A stretch of DNA of 64,000 nucleotides from Marchantia polymorpha subsp. ruderalis (GCA_037833965.1 AP031358.1:17802001-17866000); one strand, 5' to 3'; positions 50,615 to 63,775 are shown, numbered from the stretch's first letter. Numbers and translations are program-made. The notes: a model not told the origin generated them from the sequence alone.

Positions 50615-51699
50615 TCGGCATTATGTTTTTGCAAGTGAAGCGCAGCAAGATGGAGACGCAAAGTCAGAAGCATCTGCTTCTAGATGAAGAGCTTTTGAAA
50701 ATCAATATGCATCAAAAAATGCATTGTTGTAAACTTCTTCTTGAAAATTTAGAATGTTTGATCCAACTTGAACTTGTAATTCTAAAATCTTGCAAAGTTT
50801 CATAAATTTGTTGAGATCTACAAATAAACTAATCAACTCTCTACAAATTTTCTTGACAGTTTATCTTTGATATTAGTCAAAATCTCTTGAAGTTTTGAAA
50901 TTCATAAATTTGACTACATAAAACATTTGGACCTGAAATAAAAATTAAAATAAATCTCACCTTCCACTTTATAATCACTAAAATTTTTGAAATATACTTT
51001 CCAAAAAAAAATTTGGTCTACAAATCCATTCCATTTACCAAAAAACCTTTTTTAGATGAACAAAATGTACGAAGTTAGTTTTAAGGTATCAAAAGAGTTA
51101 CAAAATACACAAAGTATATCCTACTTTCACGCATGTCTTCCGTTCTTTTAATTTCCAACGATAGATTTATATGTACTTTCATTATCGTCTTTTCTCAAAC
51201 AAGAAATTGAACTCAAAATATTTTGTTTCTAGATTGAATTCACAGCAACATGATAAAAAATGTGATCTCATGGCTCATTTTCACTCAAGTTTAACTTAGA
51301 TTTCTTTGTAAAAGCGCATTATATTTCTAGAAGGTAAATATAGCTCAACTTATCTGTGTTCAAAACACACTCTCACACAAATCTTCACTCATCACTCAAT
51401 CACAAACATTCAATGATAATTCAAAAGAGATAATGCAACTCAAATTTATATTGATGAAACAAGTACTCACACAATGAATACTCAAAACTTGCATGAGATA
51501 CTTTTCTTTACCTCTCTATTTACATTACTCGAAAAGTTAACATAGTAACAAACAATAATTTTCATATAACTTATTTTTACAAAGATAAACTTAGATATGT
51601 TTGATTTTCAATCCGTGTCAACATGTAATTGATTTACCTAAACATTTTGAAATCTTACTTGCACATAAATTGAGTGTGCAATATTACATTTGAAACTTT
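50615..51699. other. AT-rich spacer, nothing recognised
   Basis: No gene, RNA or bounded element seen; frames are short and closed. Confidence 0.6.
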
Positions 51700-52230
51700 T
51701 AAAATTCTAGAACCTCCACATGCCACTAAGTCAATTTTAGACTTAATCTAACCAATAAAATCTTCTTAGTTATCTACTTAGTCAAATTAATCAAAACTAA
51801 TCTTGTAATCAAAGTTTAATTTTTTGAAATCTAGACTTTTATATGAGACAAAATAGTAATGTTCATTCAAATATTCTAAAATTTTCTTAATTATTTTATC
51901 AAGTATAGATTCTAAGATCGGTTGTTGGATGTGTGAAATAGAAATAGTTAACGAATTCATCATGGTTAGCTTAGTTATAAGTAAATCTAGTAACTTATGA
52001 ATAAATCCATCTAATTATAACTGAGTTTATCAAGTTATGACTATATTTAGCTATAATGTCTATATTTTACTGAATATTAAAAGAGTTTCATAAGGATTGA
52101 GTGAGCACAACTATTTTGTTTTTTAATCAAAATTTAGATATTAAAGATTACATTATTACTTTGATTACATTATAAGTTTTGATTGGTTAGACTAAGTCTA
52201 ATGTTGAATTAGTGGAGGTTCTAGAAATTG
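51700..52230. repeat. AT-rich inverted repeat pair (foldback element remnant)
   Basis: The left arm begins near 51705 with TTCTAGAACCTCCAC; the right arm ends near 52226 with the reverse complement, GTGGAGGTTCTAGAA. The arms also share, in inverted order, TAGACTTAATCTAACCAAT-like and TGTAATCAAAGT words over roughly 130-150 bases. The inner ~200 bases are unique. It resembles a decayed long-TIR MITE, but no target duplication was confirmed. Confidence 0.6.
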
Positions 52231-54425
52231 AAAAGGCACAAATGATATGTCATCACCTCAACTTAAGAAATAATAAACATCTAGAAGACTTATGAGTCCA
52301 ATGTCATGTTCTCATTTATTGGAAACTAGTGAAACTTACTATGTTTTATCTTTATAAAGTAAGTTTAATTACTTGTTACTAGGATAATTTTTCAACTACT
52401 ATAAGTAGAGAGTTAGAGAATAGAATCTCAAGCAAGTATGAAGAGTTTTTATGTAGAGATTTTTTTCATCAATGAAAGAGTGACATTTTAACATCTTAGA
52501 GTGTCAATGTGTATGTGAATTTGAGTGATGAATAGAGAAAATATATACAAATATGTTTGAAAAATGAATTTTAAGAAAAAATACTAATTATCTAAAATCA
52601 TGATGAGCAAAGTGCAAAGTTATTTGAAGTAAACGTGAATGAAAATCAATCTTGAGGTTACAAGACATCCATAACAACATGCAATAACTAGGTAGACTTA
52701 ATTCCACCTAAACTAATCATGATTAATTCCTTGGTTACTACTAAAATTACTTCATACATACATTGCATCTTATAAACCACTCTTGTTACAAATCCAACCT
52801 ACCATTGTCTTTTTTCTAGAGAATCTTTCCTAAATTTGTATCTGTTTTTAAATTCAATATGCTTGCCATATTTGTCATTTCTTGGATATGATCATTTTCA
52901 AATCACATTTAGTATTATATTGTAACATTAGAAATTAAAAAATTAGCTCATTTAAAGATGAAACACAACCTCAAAGATAAGAAATATCTGAAATAATTCT
53001 TCTTTTTGTTATATATATCCTGCCAATAAATGCAAGGAAATAAAATTGATACTTTTTCATTTTTGATTGATTGATAGTATGACGGATAATTCTAACAAAC
53101 ACAAAGATTGGTATTGTGTCGTTCATATTTAACACACTAATTAACGTACTCAATCCTTACCTACATACTCATGTGTCGCTATTATGTAAAACACATATTC
53201 TCTACCTACCAATAACACGTATTGTTGATGTTGTGACTATATATAGGTTACTATAAGTAACTATATCTTCATGTTGAATAATTTTTATTTTAGTTTTAAC
53301 TAACTAAGAATTGTTACATAGTCAGAAAAAAAGATGTATGAAATATCATCATTTTTTCTGTAAATCATGATTCAACAAAACATATATATTTTTGTGATGA
53401 TTGATTGTTTGTCAATCACAGTGAAAGAATGCATGTAACAAAGACTGCTATAAAGCAAGTAATAAGGTTAAAAAATGTAGAACTCTTCTCTCATTGCTTA
53501 TTTCTTTATCAAATTTTTTAAGACCAATCATAGTATCATCATACATGTTAATACAATTTTGGATTAATATGCCAATGTTTTCATCTTGAAGCTCATCAAC
53601 CTCAAGGAAGTATATAGTTTGTTTGATAATTCTTTGCAATCATATTATTATTTAAGAAACTTAAACATCAGAATTTAGTTGTTACACTCATCTATTGGCT
53701 TTTGAATCAAAGATTATAAATGTAGTTAGATTATGTTCACAATATGCTTTGAAATTCCGTACAATTGTCATTCTTGTAGATGAAAGATTTTGGTCTTAAC
53801 ATTTTATCCAGATCCATAGCTCTCAGCTTGTACTTTACTTGTTTCTCATTATTCTTACCACAGGCCATAACGACTATTAGAATCTCAACTCACATTGGCT
53901 TTTAGATTCAAATGTGATTTTCAGCTAAGATTTAGGTTTAGCCTATATAGTTTAGTTGCAATTAAGCCAATACTAGCATGATCCAACTTGTTCTTGTTGG
54001 TGCAAAATTTTGTCAAATACAAGTGATCTATGTGAAACACATAGAGCTCAAAAGTTTGAGTTCAAGAAGTGCTCAAGCTCTTCATTTTCACTCGGATAAG
54101 ACTTAGAAACCATCATCACGCTCTCGCAGGCATTCATTTAGCAGCCGAGCTTCTCAAAACTGCTCCTCAAGCATGATTTGATGGGTCTCATCTTTCAAAT
54201 AGCGGCCAATTTTGAGAAATCAATCATTTGTCCATAATCTACTATTACGCTTCCACGAGAACATAAATATGTATTTGTTTGATTGATGATATAATTCCGT
54301 GGTGTAGTTGACGTTTTCTACAATAAAATGTTGAAAATCTACACAGTCCGTCACATAAGTTGTTCAAATTTTTGGGCATAGTTCTGCTTTTTGAGCAAAC
54401 CAGTAACCTTCATATGATCTCTACT
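52231..54425. other. AT-rich spacer, nothing recognised
   Basis: No gene found. The 53150-53350 segment shares short words with 58050-58250 (for example CTCTACCTA followed by related text), suggesting an old dispersed repeat too diverged to bound. Confidence 0.5.
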
Positions 54426-54455
54426 CCACTGCTCGTCTTGCATCGGCAAGACGAG
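54426..54455. repeat. Perfect 13-bp hairpin
   Basis: CTGCTCGTCTTGC at 54426-54438 faces its exact reverse complement at 54443-54455 across a 4-base loop. Its role is unknown. Confidence 0.85.
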
Positions 54456-54815
54456 CAGGTAATCCAACAATTATCTACAATTCACATTCATTTTTGTTCC
54501 AATTCTTGGACCCTCCATAGCCAAGCCCGTCTTCCAAGCCAACGTCCAAGAGCTTGTAGCCTTGCATCGGTACAAAATCATCACTGGCATTAAACTACAT
54601 CTGTGTAGTGACGTTCTTCAGTAGAAAATGAGGAAATAGAGCTCGGAAGCAAGGAAGATCTTGTCTAAAACGGGCTTAGTCACACCGATTCCGGCCGGCC
54701 TAGCATCAAATTTCTTCTAAATACCCAGCCATTTTCCATTCTTTGAGAAAGAAACTTTAGCTATGGGCTTGCTCTCTTAATCCAACTCAAAGATTGTAGT
54801 ATCTCATATGCCAGA

Positions 54816-54893
54816 CTTTTCTCCATAGCCCTTGAAACTGACTCCCGCTGAAAACTTTTCTCCATAGTCCTTGAAACTGACTCCCGCTGAAAA
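54816..54893. repeat. 39-bp tandem repeat, two copies
   Basis: Two 39-bp units start at 54816 and 54855 and differ at one base in the compared part. Because 39 is a multiple of three, an open minus frame across it (55004-54804) encodes a repeated FSAGVSFKxYGEK. That frame is short and matches no family I know. Confidence 0.85.
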
Positions 54894-55007
54894 CTTTACA
54901 GTACCGCCAGATTCAATATTGTGCTTGATCTTTCCTAAACACGCAACATATGAGTCTACTCTTGATATTTCCATGCCACATATCTTGATACTCCTACGTG
55001 ACATGTG

Positions 55008-55494
55008 TTATTTTGATCATATGATGTGTGAGGCATATCAACTTTTCGAATAGTAGTAATTTTGCATCCTAAATTATATTGTCCGCTCAAAACATCGATA
55101 TTATTCATTTTGATCTTATTATGTGTCAGGCATATCAAATTTTCGAATAGTAATGATTCTGCATACTAAATTATATTGTACGCTCAAAATATCGATATTA
55201 TTCATTTTGATCTTATGATAAGTTAGGCGTATCAACTTTTCGAATAATAGTGATTTTGCATCCTAAACAATACTGTCAGCTTAAAACATCAATATTATTC
55301 ACTTTGATCATATTATGTGTCAGACATATCAACTTTTCGAATATAAATGATTTTGCATTATAAACAATACTGTCTGCTCAAAACATCGATATTATTCATT
55401 TTGATCTTATGGTGTGTCAGACATATCAACTTTTCGAATAGTAGTGACTTTGCATCCTAAACAATGCTGTCCGCTCAAAACATCGATATTATTC
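55008..55494. repeat. 97-bp tandem array, about five copies
   Basis: Units beginning with (G/A)C(A/G)TATCAA(C/A)TTTTCGAAT start at 55033, 55130, 55227, 55324 and 55421, an exact 97-base period with a few substitutions per unit. The array ends abruptly near 55494. A partial unit precedes the first. The period does not change, so indels are rare between units. Confidence 0.92.
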
Positions 55495-57134
55495 CGTGCC
55501 ACAGACCGAGAGTAACTGAATCCTTCCTTGTGCAAGGAGCTACCAATCAGCTCCTTCCCATGTTAAAAAAAATCCTTTATGAAGCCATTGAAGAGCTTTG
55601 GATTGCGCTTCCGAACTGATTTCTTTTGGCCCAAGCCCCTACGTACATACCTTTCAAATCTTCCTGATACCTCAGCAAAAGCCATCCACAAAAAACTCAT
55701 TCGCGGCGTGATTGGCTCTGATGTCATTTGTTGCAGAAAATGCACGAGAAAATATCCCGGAAAAACAGACAAGACCGAAGCCCAACAAATATATATGTGA
55801 TTTTCCACTCTAAACTATTATATTTACAAATACTATTTACTGAAAATCTACAAAATGTTATCGTATTTTTATACAAAGAAGGTGGCAGAAACCCTCATTC
55901 TAACACTAAATAGGATGAATCCTAAACCTGACTCTAACTCGATTTAATACTACCAGGATCTTTGACAATGTGACAATTCTAAGAGTATAATAATGAATAG
56001 CTAAGATTGATATGTGGAGCGGATTGCAGGAAATTTGCCCTACTCTCTTTGCTCAATTTCTCTACCGTCATAATAGAATGAGTTTATACTGGCCATCATC
56101 ACTAAATCGTAAATGAATTGAAAGTTAGAACCTAGAGGCCATCGCACTTTAGATTTGCAAATTGACGATATACTCAGTCAAGAATATCTAACATAAGCGT
56201 TACAGGAATCCACCGACAGTAAAAGCCATCATACAAGGACAAATCTCATCTAGCCTGACACACTCTTTATAAATTGAAGGTACGATAGGCGTTGCGTATT
56301 TAAGAGCACAAGCAGATGACATATGCTTTGTTGTCTAAATTGGTTCCCATTAGTCATTGATCTACACGGATCAGGTTGTGACAAATGGCTAGGTACAGAA
56401 CCGACCATGAAATTGTTAAATGAGCCCATCTAGGTCTACTAAGTTTGTCCGTGGTGGTTGTCATCTGGTCGCGGACAGTTGTAGCTTGCACTTACAAAGT
56501 ATACAACAACTGTATGAGACAGAATGAGCCCTGAGTTAATTTGACTATGAAGATGGAGCTTCAAAATAGAAACTTCTTACTGCTTGCATGGCTATATTCA
56601 GCCACTTCTTTTCATATTGGTTCTAGCACTTATTTCTTGAGTATCTGGTAGTCATGTTGGAAAATCAATGGAGTTGTTAAGTGGCTATCCACTCTTCAGC
56701 ACTACAAGTTCAACGACAGCTAGAGGTTTATAGCAGTCAAAGGAAGGTGGACTACAGTATGATGTAAATGATGAAGATTTCCAGCTTGAGTAGTCTCTTT
56801 CTTGTCAGACACATCTCCTGAGTATTGGGTCACTAAATAAGAATGGCTTTTTATGTGAAATTGTAACTTTGTAGAAGGATGTCGTATTGTTTTGTAAATG
56901 GACATTGTAACTTTGAAGAAATATGACGTAATCTCGGGGTAGCTACATTAGACATTCTTCCGGATGTAACTTTAAGGAGTCCATATCTTGGCTGCAACCT
57001 CATTATTGTAGTCGCAGGAAGTTTGATCGTCAATGTGAGTGCATCCGTTGTCATTGGAACGGAATTTATTAGTGCAGATAATGTCAAGGCAGCTTTGGCT
57101 TCCTCATTTAGTGCCAAGGGATTGGATGGAAGCC
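55495..57134. other. Spacer without a recognised gene
   Basis: Open frames of 70-110 codons occur at 55563-55808 (both strands) and 56851-57183 (-), but none matches a family I know or shows splice structure. Possibly old transposon text. Confidence 0.5.
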
Positions 57135-57199
57135 CAAGAATTTCACATATTTGGTATCGTGGGTTTCCATCCCACGATACCAATTATGTGAAATTCTTG
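57135..57199. repeat. Near-perfect snap-back inverted repeat, 29-bp arms
   Basis: Arms 57135-57163 and 57171-57199 are complementary at 28 of 29 positions around a 7-base loop (TTTCCAT). The pairing resumes after a 2-base bulge with AGCC/GGCT. The size and pairing would suit a miRNA-like precursor or a snap-back duplication. Confidence 0.9.
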
Positions 57200-60100
57200 T
57201 TGGCTCTGGAGGTGCTAGCGGTGGTTATGGAGATACAGGCGCATGTTATGTGGCAGAGGGTGCAAAACAACAATAAAATACATGAATTGGAGATGTTTAT
57301 GCGCCGTAATCTCTTGCAAGATTTCACCGTTTATACCTCTAATGTGTATAGTCATGCTGTTTTGACTCTCCCGTCCTTAATTTTCTCAATCGATTCAATG
57401 GTGAGACAAATTATCAATCGATTTAGCAATTATAAATAAAAGTCATGGCACGCCTCACTGCATGCGTACTTTGTGCTACAAATGAACAAACATGTTGATG
57501 TTGTTTTCATTGGTTACCGCAACCATATCATTTGAACACCAATTGTTGTCAGACAATTATGGAAAACCATTTGGTATGCGGAGACACTTCCATTCAAAGA
57601 GATCTACGTGTTGAGTATAGGTTCACCTTTGCTAAGTTACGTCATGGCCAAAAAAAAGTTACTGAGAAATCCTAAGTTTGTATCACTAAGAACAAGTTCT
57701 TTTATTTAGTAACATGGTAACCCTAGTACAACTAATTAGAATACATTAATATGAGTTACAACATATAATATGAAAAAATATATATTTATCTCCAAACGCA
57801 CTGTATGATCTTACAAAAATATTAAATATAATGCATCAATTCAAAAAAAAAATATTGATAAAAAATAAAAAATATATATAATTAAGATATTTAATTTTCA
57901 AATTGAATCAATATATAAATCAAATCATAAATATTTATTTATTAATTAATAGTATGTACATCCTTATAGAGATTTTTTTAAGCCAACTAGTAGATAAACA
58001 TTCACCATCATAATGCAGACCATCACAAAGTTTTAATAACATCTAATTTCCAACTAACATATGTGAATCTCTACCTATCAATCACCTTGTTGTCCATGTG
58101 GCTACTATAATTAATATACAACGAATCAACACAATATCAGTATCTCTATTTTGGTTAATCTAAACTTCATTTTCAATTAACTAAATTTGATTATCGTATT
58201 TTTTTCATGACTAGATTATATCATTTTACTTGTCAAACAATACTAGTCATCTTAATCATCATCATTGCATATTAATCTTGCATGATATATCATTTATGAT
58301 AATTATTTTTAAGCCTGGCCTTTTGTAAACATTATATGAAACAAGAGTATTTTCAAGATGGTTTGACACTAACATTACTCTTAATACTTTAATATTTACG
58401 ACTTTTTTCAAAATTTGAGGTCAAAATTAAGATGAAGATTCTTTTATTTCAAAATTCCCATTACGTAGTTTTTAGTATTATAATTCGTTTTTCACCATTT
58501 GACACTTGTTGCACATTTATGTAGTTAATGTCATATGTTGTCAGACTTTTGCCATTTATTGTAACCTTTTTGCTATCTACTACCACATTGTTGCAAGTTC
58601 TTCCTATCGTCACACACATATACCATCAAATTGACATTTACGTCATTTGTTACACATGCTATTCAACAATATGCTTAAAAACTAAGGCAAAATAGATTCA
58701 AATTTTTCAATGTTATTATAAAATAATATCCAAAAAAAGTAGTTTTTGTATTTTTATGTATCATAGAAGAACATTTTTCTATATTTCAATCAGCATTATT
58801 TATTTTAAAATTTTTAATACACACCTAATTATAGCAAACTGATAAAAAATTTCAAAATCGCTTTTTCTTATACTTTTTTTATAAATAATTGGGACCAATT
58901 TTCTTAATTTTTATTTATTAATAAGGTTTATTAAATCCATTTACTTGAAATTAAGTAAATTTTCCAATATTACCTGTTTGAATTGAAAAAAGGTACAGAA
59001 TAAAAAAACTCATATCTACATGATAGTATTCATTTCTGACTTAATGAAAACACATGTAAAACCATTTGTACTTAGGACGAGGCTAGATTTAGAGTATTTC
59101 AATCGTTAAAGTAATTTTTCTAAGTGATGATTTTGCATGTACAAACTCCGTTCATGAAATTCAGGATGTACAGTTTCATCAAATATGGTTTTTTACTAAA
59201 CAAAACTTGTATTGAAACTTTATGTCTAAATCTTAAGTATGACATACAATCGAAATGTTATTGATTGTTTATAACATATAAGTTTTAAAATTTAAAATCA
59301 TATATGATTGTTATACGTGGTAAGAACTATGCTCATGTTGCATGTATTCGACAAATACTATGTGAACAGATAAAATATTCATTTCATTATCTGTAATGGC
59401 TTAAGTAAATCCATACATTGTCATACATGTAAAAATGATATGGATAGATGGATATTATGGCATATTTTATTGATTATTTGTGAGGAAAAATTTCAAAATT
59501 TACCGCAATGAAAGAACAAATGACCAAAAGAGACGCTCTATGGAAAGATTCAAAGAAACCCATCATTTTTTTTGCATGAGAATTCTTCACTTAATTCTTC
59601 CACTCTTGTGATGGTAGTTGCTCAGTTCGTCTTGAATCTCCATGCAATCTGGAGACCGTTCCAAGAGAGACACGTGCGGATCCGAATACTACTGAGCTTT
59701 GAACTCTAGGATGGTGGGAGAAGAGTCCAATACACCCACGTGAAGATGGAAATACTATTTTTCTACCAAGATTATACGCAGCCATCTCACGTAGTAAGCC
59801 CAAAAAACCGAGAACATCGTCAGCTGCTTTCTTCGCTCTCCAGACTAATACTATCAAGCAAAACTAAAGCTTCATTTGGCAGCAATCTTACATAGAATTT
59901 GAATCCTTGTAGTTTATTATAGACTTCTCAAGTTATCAACATTGTCCACTTAGTGAGCTGTTTTGACATATCTGATATGATTCATTTATTTCATGATACA
60001 TACTTTTTTAACATACTTTGAAAAAAAAAAATCAAAATTTTGAATGTAAGACATGTCTTGCCTGTATTACTATCTTTTTTCGCTAAAACGTTAGGACATC

Positions 60101-60619
60101 CTCATGTCACAGTGGCGTGGATCTTGCTCAGACACACAGCTTGAGATTGTTGCCTACAAGATTATATTGTACAACATGATCCTCACAAAACTGCGGCAAA
60201 AGCTTCTGTAACGTGTAAAATAAATGACAGGCTGTCTTGTGTATCACATCATGATATTGCTCACATTTCTCATCAAATATACATAGATTGTTTGATTGAA
60301 AGTGGAACTCTAGCAGTTCCAGAGAAAGTTATAAAGTACTGTGATGGGTAGAATTTACTCGATTGGATGTGGACATCGAGCTTCAGTCGATCATCGTCTA
60401 TAGTCGCAATTGGTTAAACCCCTAAAAGAGTCTCTTGCTACACAACAATCATCAAAGATGCAACAACGCCGAGGAAGTGCGAAAACTGTCATTCCCATGA
60501 GTCTTTGTAGAAACTCATTATAGTAAATCTCTAAAATGAAAATCAAAAATAAAAAATCTTCCGGATTTTTATTTTTTGATTTTGATTTTGAATTTTCGAA
60601 TTTGATTTTGATTTTTGAT
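57200..60619. other. AT-rich spacer, nothing recognised
   Basis: A 138-codon frame at 57023-57439 starts at TTG and runs through the snap-back repeat, so it is not credible as a gene. Minus frame 59591-59857 (88 codons) has no family resemblance. The rest is AT-rich with closed frames. At 60540-60617 there is low-complexity TTTTGATTTT text. Confidence 0.55.
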
Positions 60620-61898
60620 CCGTGTGGATAAATTACTTCATACGGTTGCAGCAGTAGGAAATGTTATTTGCAGCACGTAGTACGAGATTCCAAGGACTAT
60701 GATAGCAGGTGCTGCTCTCAAGTGTAGATCATAGCTAAGACGCGGAGAGCAATCGTTCAAAAGCCATGAATACAAAGGCACATGTGATCTTGACTATTGG
60801 CTGGTGGAGTCCATTTGATAGTCCATTTGATAGTCCATCAAGTCCATCGTTTCTTGTACAATGTGTGAAGATCCATACGAAGAATAAATGATGTTCAGAT
60901 GTAATAAATGTATATTACATGACAGAATGTTGGTTACAATAACTTAGACATACTAGATGGAAAAACTGTATGCAAGTATACATTTTAATTTGACATCTTA
61001 ACATAAGTATGTAAATGGAATTTGGCTTAATTTCTATCTATGGTTATTGTTATATGTCTAAGAATATAATATAGGCTATAATTTGTCTCGATCTAACTGA
61101 ATTTTGTCTAGGATTTATTTTTTCCTGCAATAAAATTTTATCGTTAATGTATACTTAGTCATTGGTAATGAATCACGCCAAAATATGTGACAATCTCTAT
61201 TATAGGTTTTCAGGAGAAAATGATATTTGAAAGATGTACACCCTTCACCCAACTTCTGAAAGTTTAGAATAAGACCATAGAATGGGCATGAATCTGCATG
61301 TTAGTTTATATAGTGTTCACGTGTACTTTCTCTCAGATCAGAAATTTCCCAAGATAATTAACAAATATAATTACTTAATTCAAACATTGGAAAATACTTT
61401 GACATTTTACAATCCATCGAAGGGAATCAGTATGAAACATTGATTGTAGAGATTCAAATCTCAAATTGCTTACAAGATTCATGAATTACACCATTGATCC
61501 GGTTGGTAATTAGTAAGACTTGTCTACTATCCTTTTGAGCCAAAATAGGATGATATGACAGTGGTCTGACGAATTGCAGGTCCAAACTGCTTTCAGGATG
61601 AATGATAAATGTGTTCAAGCACAACTTCTTTGGGCTGTCGTGCTAGATTTCTACCTAAAAAAGAATGTTAAGAGTGTGATCCTCAATCTACCTAATTCTT
61701 CAGAGTCAGCCTCCACCAGCCATAGTCAAATCACATGTGCCTTTGTAGTCATGGCTTTTGAACGATAGCTCTCCGCGCCTTAGCTATGATCTACTCTTGA
61801 GAGCAGCACTGGCTATCATACTCCTTGGAATCTCGTCCTACGTGCTGCAAATAAGATTTCCTACTGCTGCAACCGTATGCAGTGATCTATCCACACGG
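60620..61898. mobile_element. Element bounded by ~190-bp inverted repeats
   Basis: Left arm 60620-60809 and right arm 61711-61898 are reverse complements at roughly 90% by eye. The outer ends are CCGTGTGGATA and its complement, and the inner ends read GGCTGGTGGAG. The 900-bp interior has no long frame. The layout fits a non-autonomous DNA transposon with long terminal inverted repeats (foldback or Mutator-like), but I see no clear target duplication. Alternatively, it is an inverted duplication of a host sequence. Confidence 0.65.
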
Positions 61899-62019
61899 GT
61901 TTGAACAAGTACTTCATGACGGTCTTCTGTTCTTCTGATCGTGAACATGGTTGTTTACAGGCGCGACGTGGAACATTCTTCTTGGAGATCCTAGTGAGTT
62001 AGTTCTCAATTGTCGCTCA

Positions 62020-62448
62020 CTACGACCCACATGCGCACGTCGAATTATCCCATGAGAATTGGAAGTCAGGATCCTCTCTCTCGCTGACTGGAAGGATTGC
62101 CTGAGTCTGAACATGATTGAAGTTATCAATGACTTCACCCACCCAATTTGAAATGTGAGTCTGATTCATCCCTACCGCTTGATCCTTGTAGAACGAGAAG
62201 CAACTCTTGGTGTCGTTCCCATACGACGCTGGACACTCAGGTGTGTTCAGATCTCTCCAGTAACCTTCGTGTTGAAGGCCCACCCAATTGGCCAGATGCG
62301 AGTAGATGAATTGACCGTGGCCAGCATACTCTTCCCAACCTCTTGGAAACATCTCCAATATTCTAGATCCCGGGCTCATGAAAATCATGTTCGTCAGCTG
62401 AGCCCCGTGCACCGTTAGTAAAATGTCTGTCTTGCTCATTATCTCCAC
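62020..62448 (-). CDS. Last exon of a GT61-family glycosyltransferase
   Basis: GT61 enzymes (DUF563; plant xylosyl- and arabinosyltransferases, and animal EOGT) add sugars in the secretory pathway. The minus exon starts after an acceptor (tatgcag) and encodes about 142 residues ending in TAG at 62022-62020. It reads VEIMSKTDILLTVHGAQLTN, then MIFMSPGSRILEMFPRGWE and LANWVGLQHEGYWRD, matching the C-terminal GT61 block with its HGAxLTN motif. The N-terminal exons, including any signal anchor, must lie at higher coordinates and were not identified with confidence. Several NxT/S sites fit a lumenal domain. The acceptor substrate cannot be told from this part. Confidence 0.85.
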   Translation of the reverse strand: MEIMSKTDILLTVHGAQLTNMIFMSPGSRILEMFPRGWEEYAGHGQFIYSHLANWVGLQHEGYWRDLNTPECPASYGNDTKSCFSFYKDQAVGMNQTHISNWVGEVIDNFNHVQTQAILPVSEREDPDFQFSWDNSTCACGS

Positions 62449-63775
62449 CTGCATACGTAAGACATGAATATTAGGCCATGCTCACTCTTGAGCTTGAAAC
62501 CTGGACAATCATGCTAGAATCGGACATGCATTATACCAAAATCATCAACGGAAGCCGACAAATCCTACAAGACAAAGAGAATGCCAAACAAAACTCCAAA
62601 ACAAATTCGACAGATCTGATGAAGGTCGTATATATCCTTGTTGTACTTTTACTCTCTGTCTGTCTGTCTGTCTCTCTCAACTTTACCCTGCATGAGAAGT
62701 GTATCTAAATATCTATCCCGAAGTGAAGCTCGTAATATGTCTTGTTGTAGTTCTTCACGAGCACGAAAACTAATGCAGGCAGAAAAGTGGGCCCAGAAAA
62801 TTCAAACTTAGCCAGTATGATACTGTAGAATGAATCCTTAGATATCATAAATAAATGAGTATGATTGGTTAGTACTATTGTCAAAAAATTCTACTTGTAA
62901 AGTAGAACAAACAAACGCAGCTTTCATGACACTGGACTCTGAATCCAGTAGCCTGTGGTCAATAACGGTAGAAAAGTTTCCGCCGATGGTCGAAATATCT
63001 GGCCTACACACAGATTGAGTAGATGGCCTAGATCGAGCTCTCCTGACTCACATGTCTCTTGTGGAGAAGTAGGCACAAGAATCTTTTGTCTCGAATTCTT
63101 CGCCGCCTGAGGCCTACAAGCTCTTGCTTATCTAGTGTTGCGAGGTGTTGCGAGGTTTCACCTTGTATGTTTCCGCAGAACGGAACTCTTCATCCAACAT
63201 TTGTGCCTTCCAAGCGAGACCCCGGAATCTAATGTACCAGCCTTTATCGCACACACGCTTTTTAGCTGGGGGCACTTAGTCCCGACAAGAAGAGGCAAGT
63301 ATGGCGGCTTTTACATGTGCACAGACATTGTGATGCATGCCAGATTTCTGTCAATCTAAAGTCTTGACGTACGTCGACGGCGCAGGGACCACAAAATCTG
63401 CCAATGGGATGTCTATGTAAAGTTGGACAGTGAAGGGACCACAGCAATTGCTATGATCAAGACTAGAGAGGATATAAGCACCCATACACAAACCCTTACG
63501 TGTCATGAGAAAAAAGCTTGAGATGGAAGGAAAACTAGGGAACTGTCCTCATTTGAGGTGGCTATTTTGCGGTTTTGCGTGAGTCTACACATCTACACAG
63601 ATGCTCGGACAGGAAACTGAAAGCAAAACGGTACAGGCCATGCAGAACCTCTCCTGCCTGTGCTCGTCAGGCTCTCTTTACATCTATAAGTGGTTGAGCA
63701 CCACTTATTCCAGATGCTAGCGAAAGGAAATCTCTATGCCCCGAACCACACAACGTTTCTTTAGTTCATTGCCAA
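62449..63775 (-). other. Likely intron or upstream part of the GT61 gene
   Basis: No exon could be confirmed. One minus stretch, about 63270-63165, is open, reads KGWYIRFRGLAWKAQMLDEE and ends at a possible gt donor (gtgaaa), but I cannot tie it to the GT61 family. A (TCTG)n microsatellite lies near 62655-62680. Confidence 0.35.

Noticed and set aside
55563..55808. Opposed open frames of 73 and 81 codons
   Set aside because: Neither matches a known family; mutual overlap suggests chance or old transposon sequence.
57023..57439. 138-codon open frame
   Set aside because: It begins at TTG, runs through a snap-back inverted repeat and has no family match.
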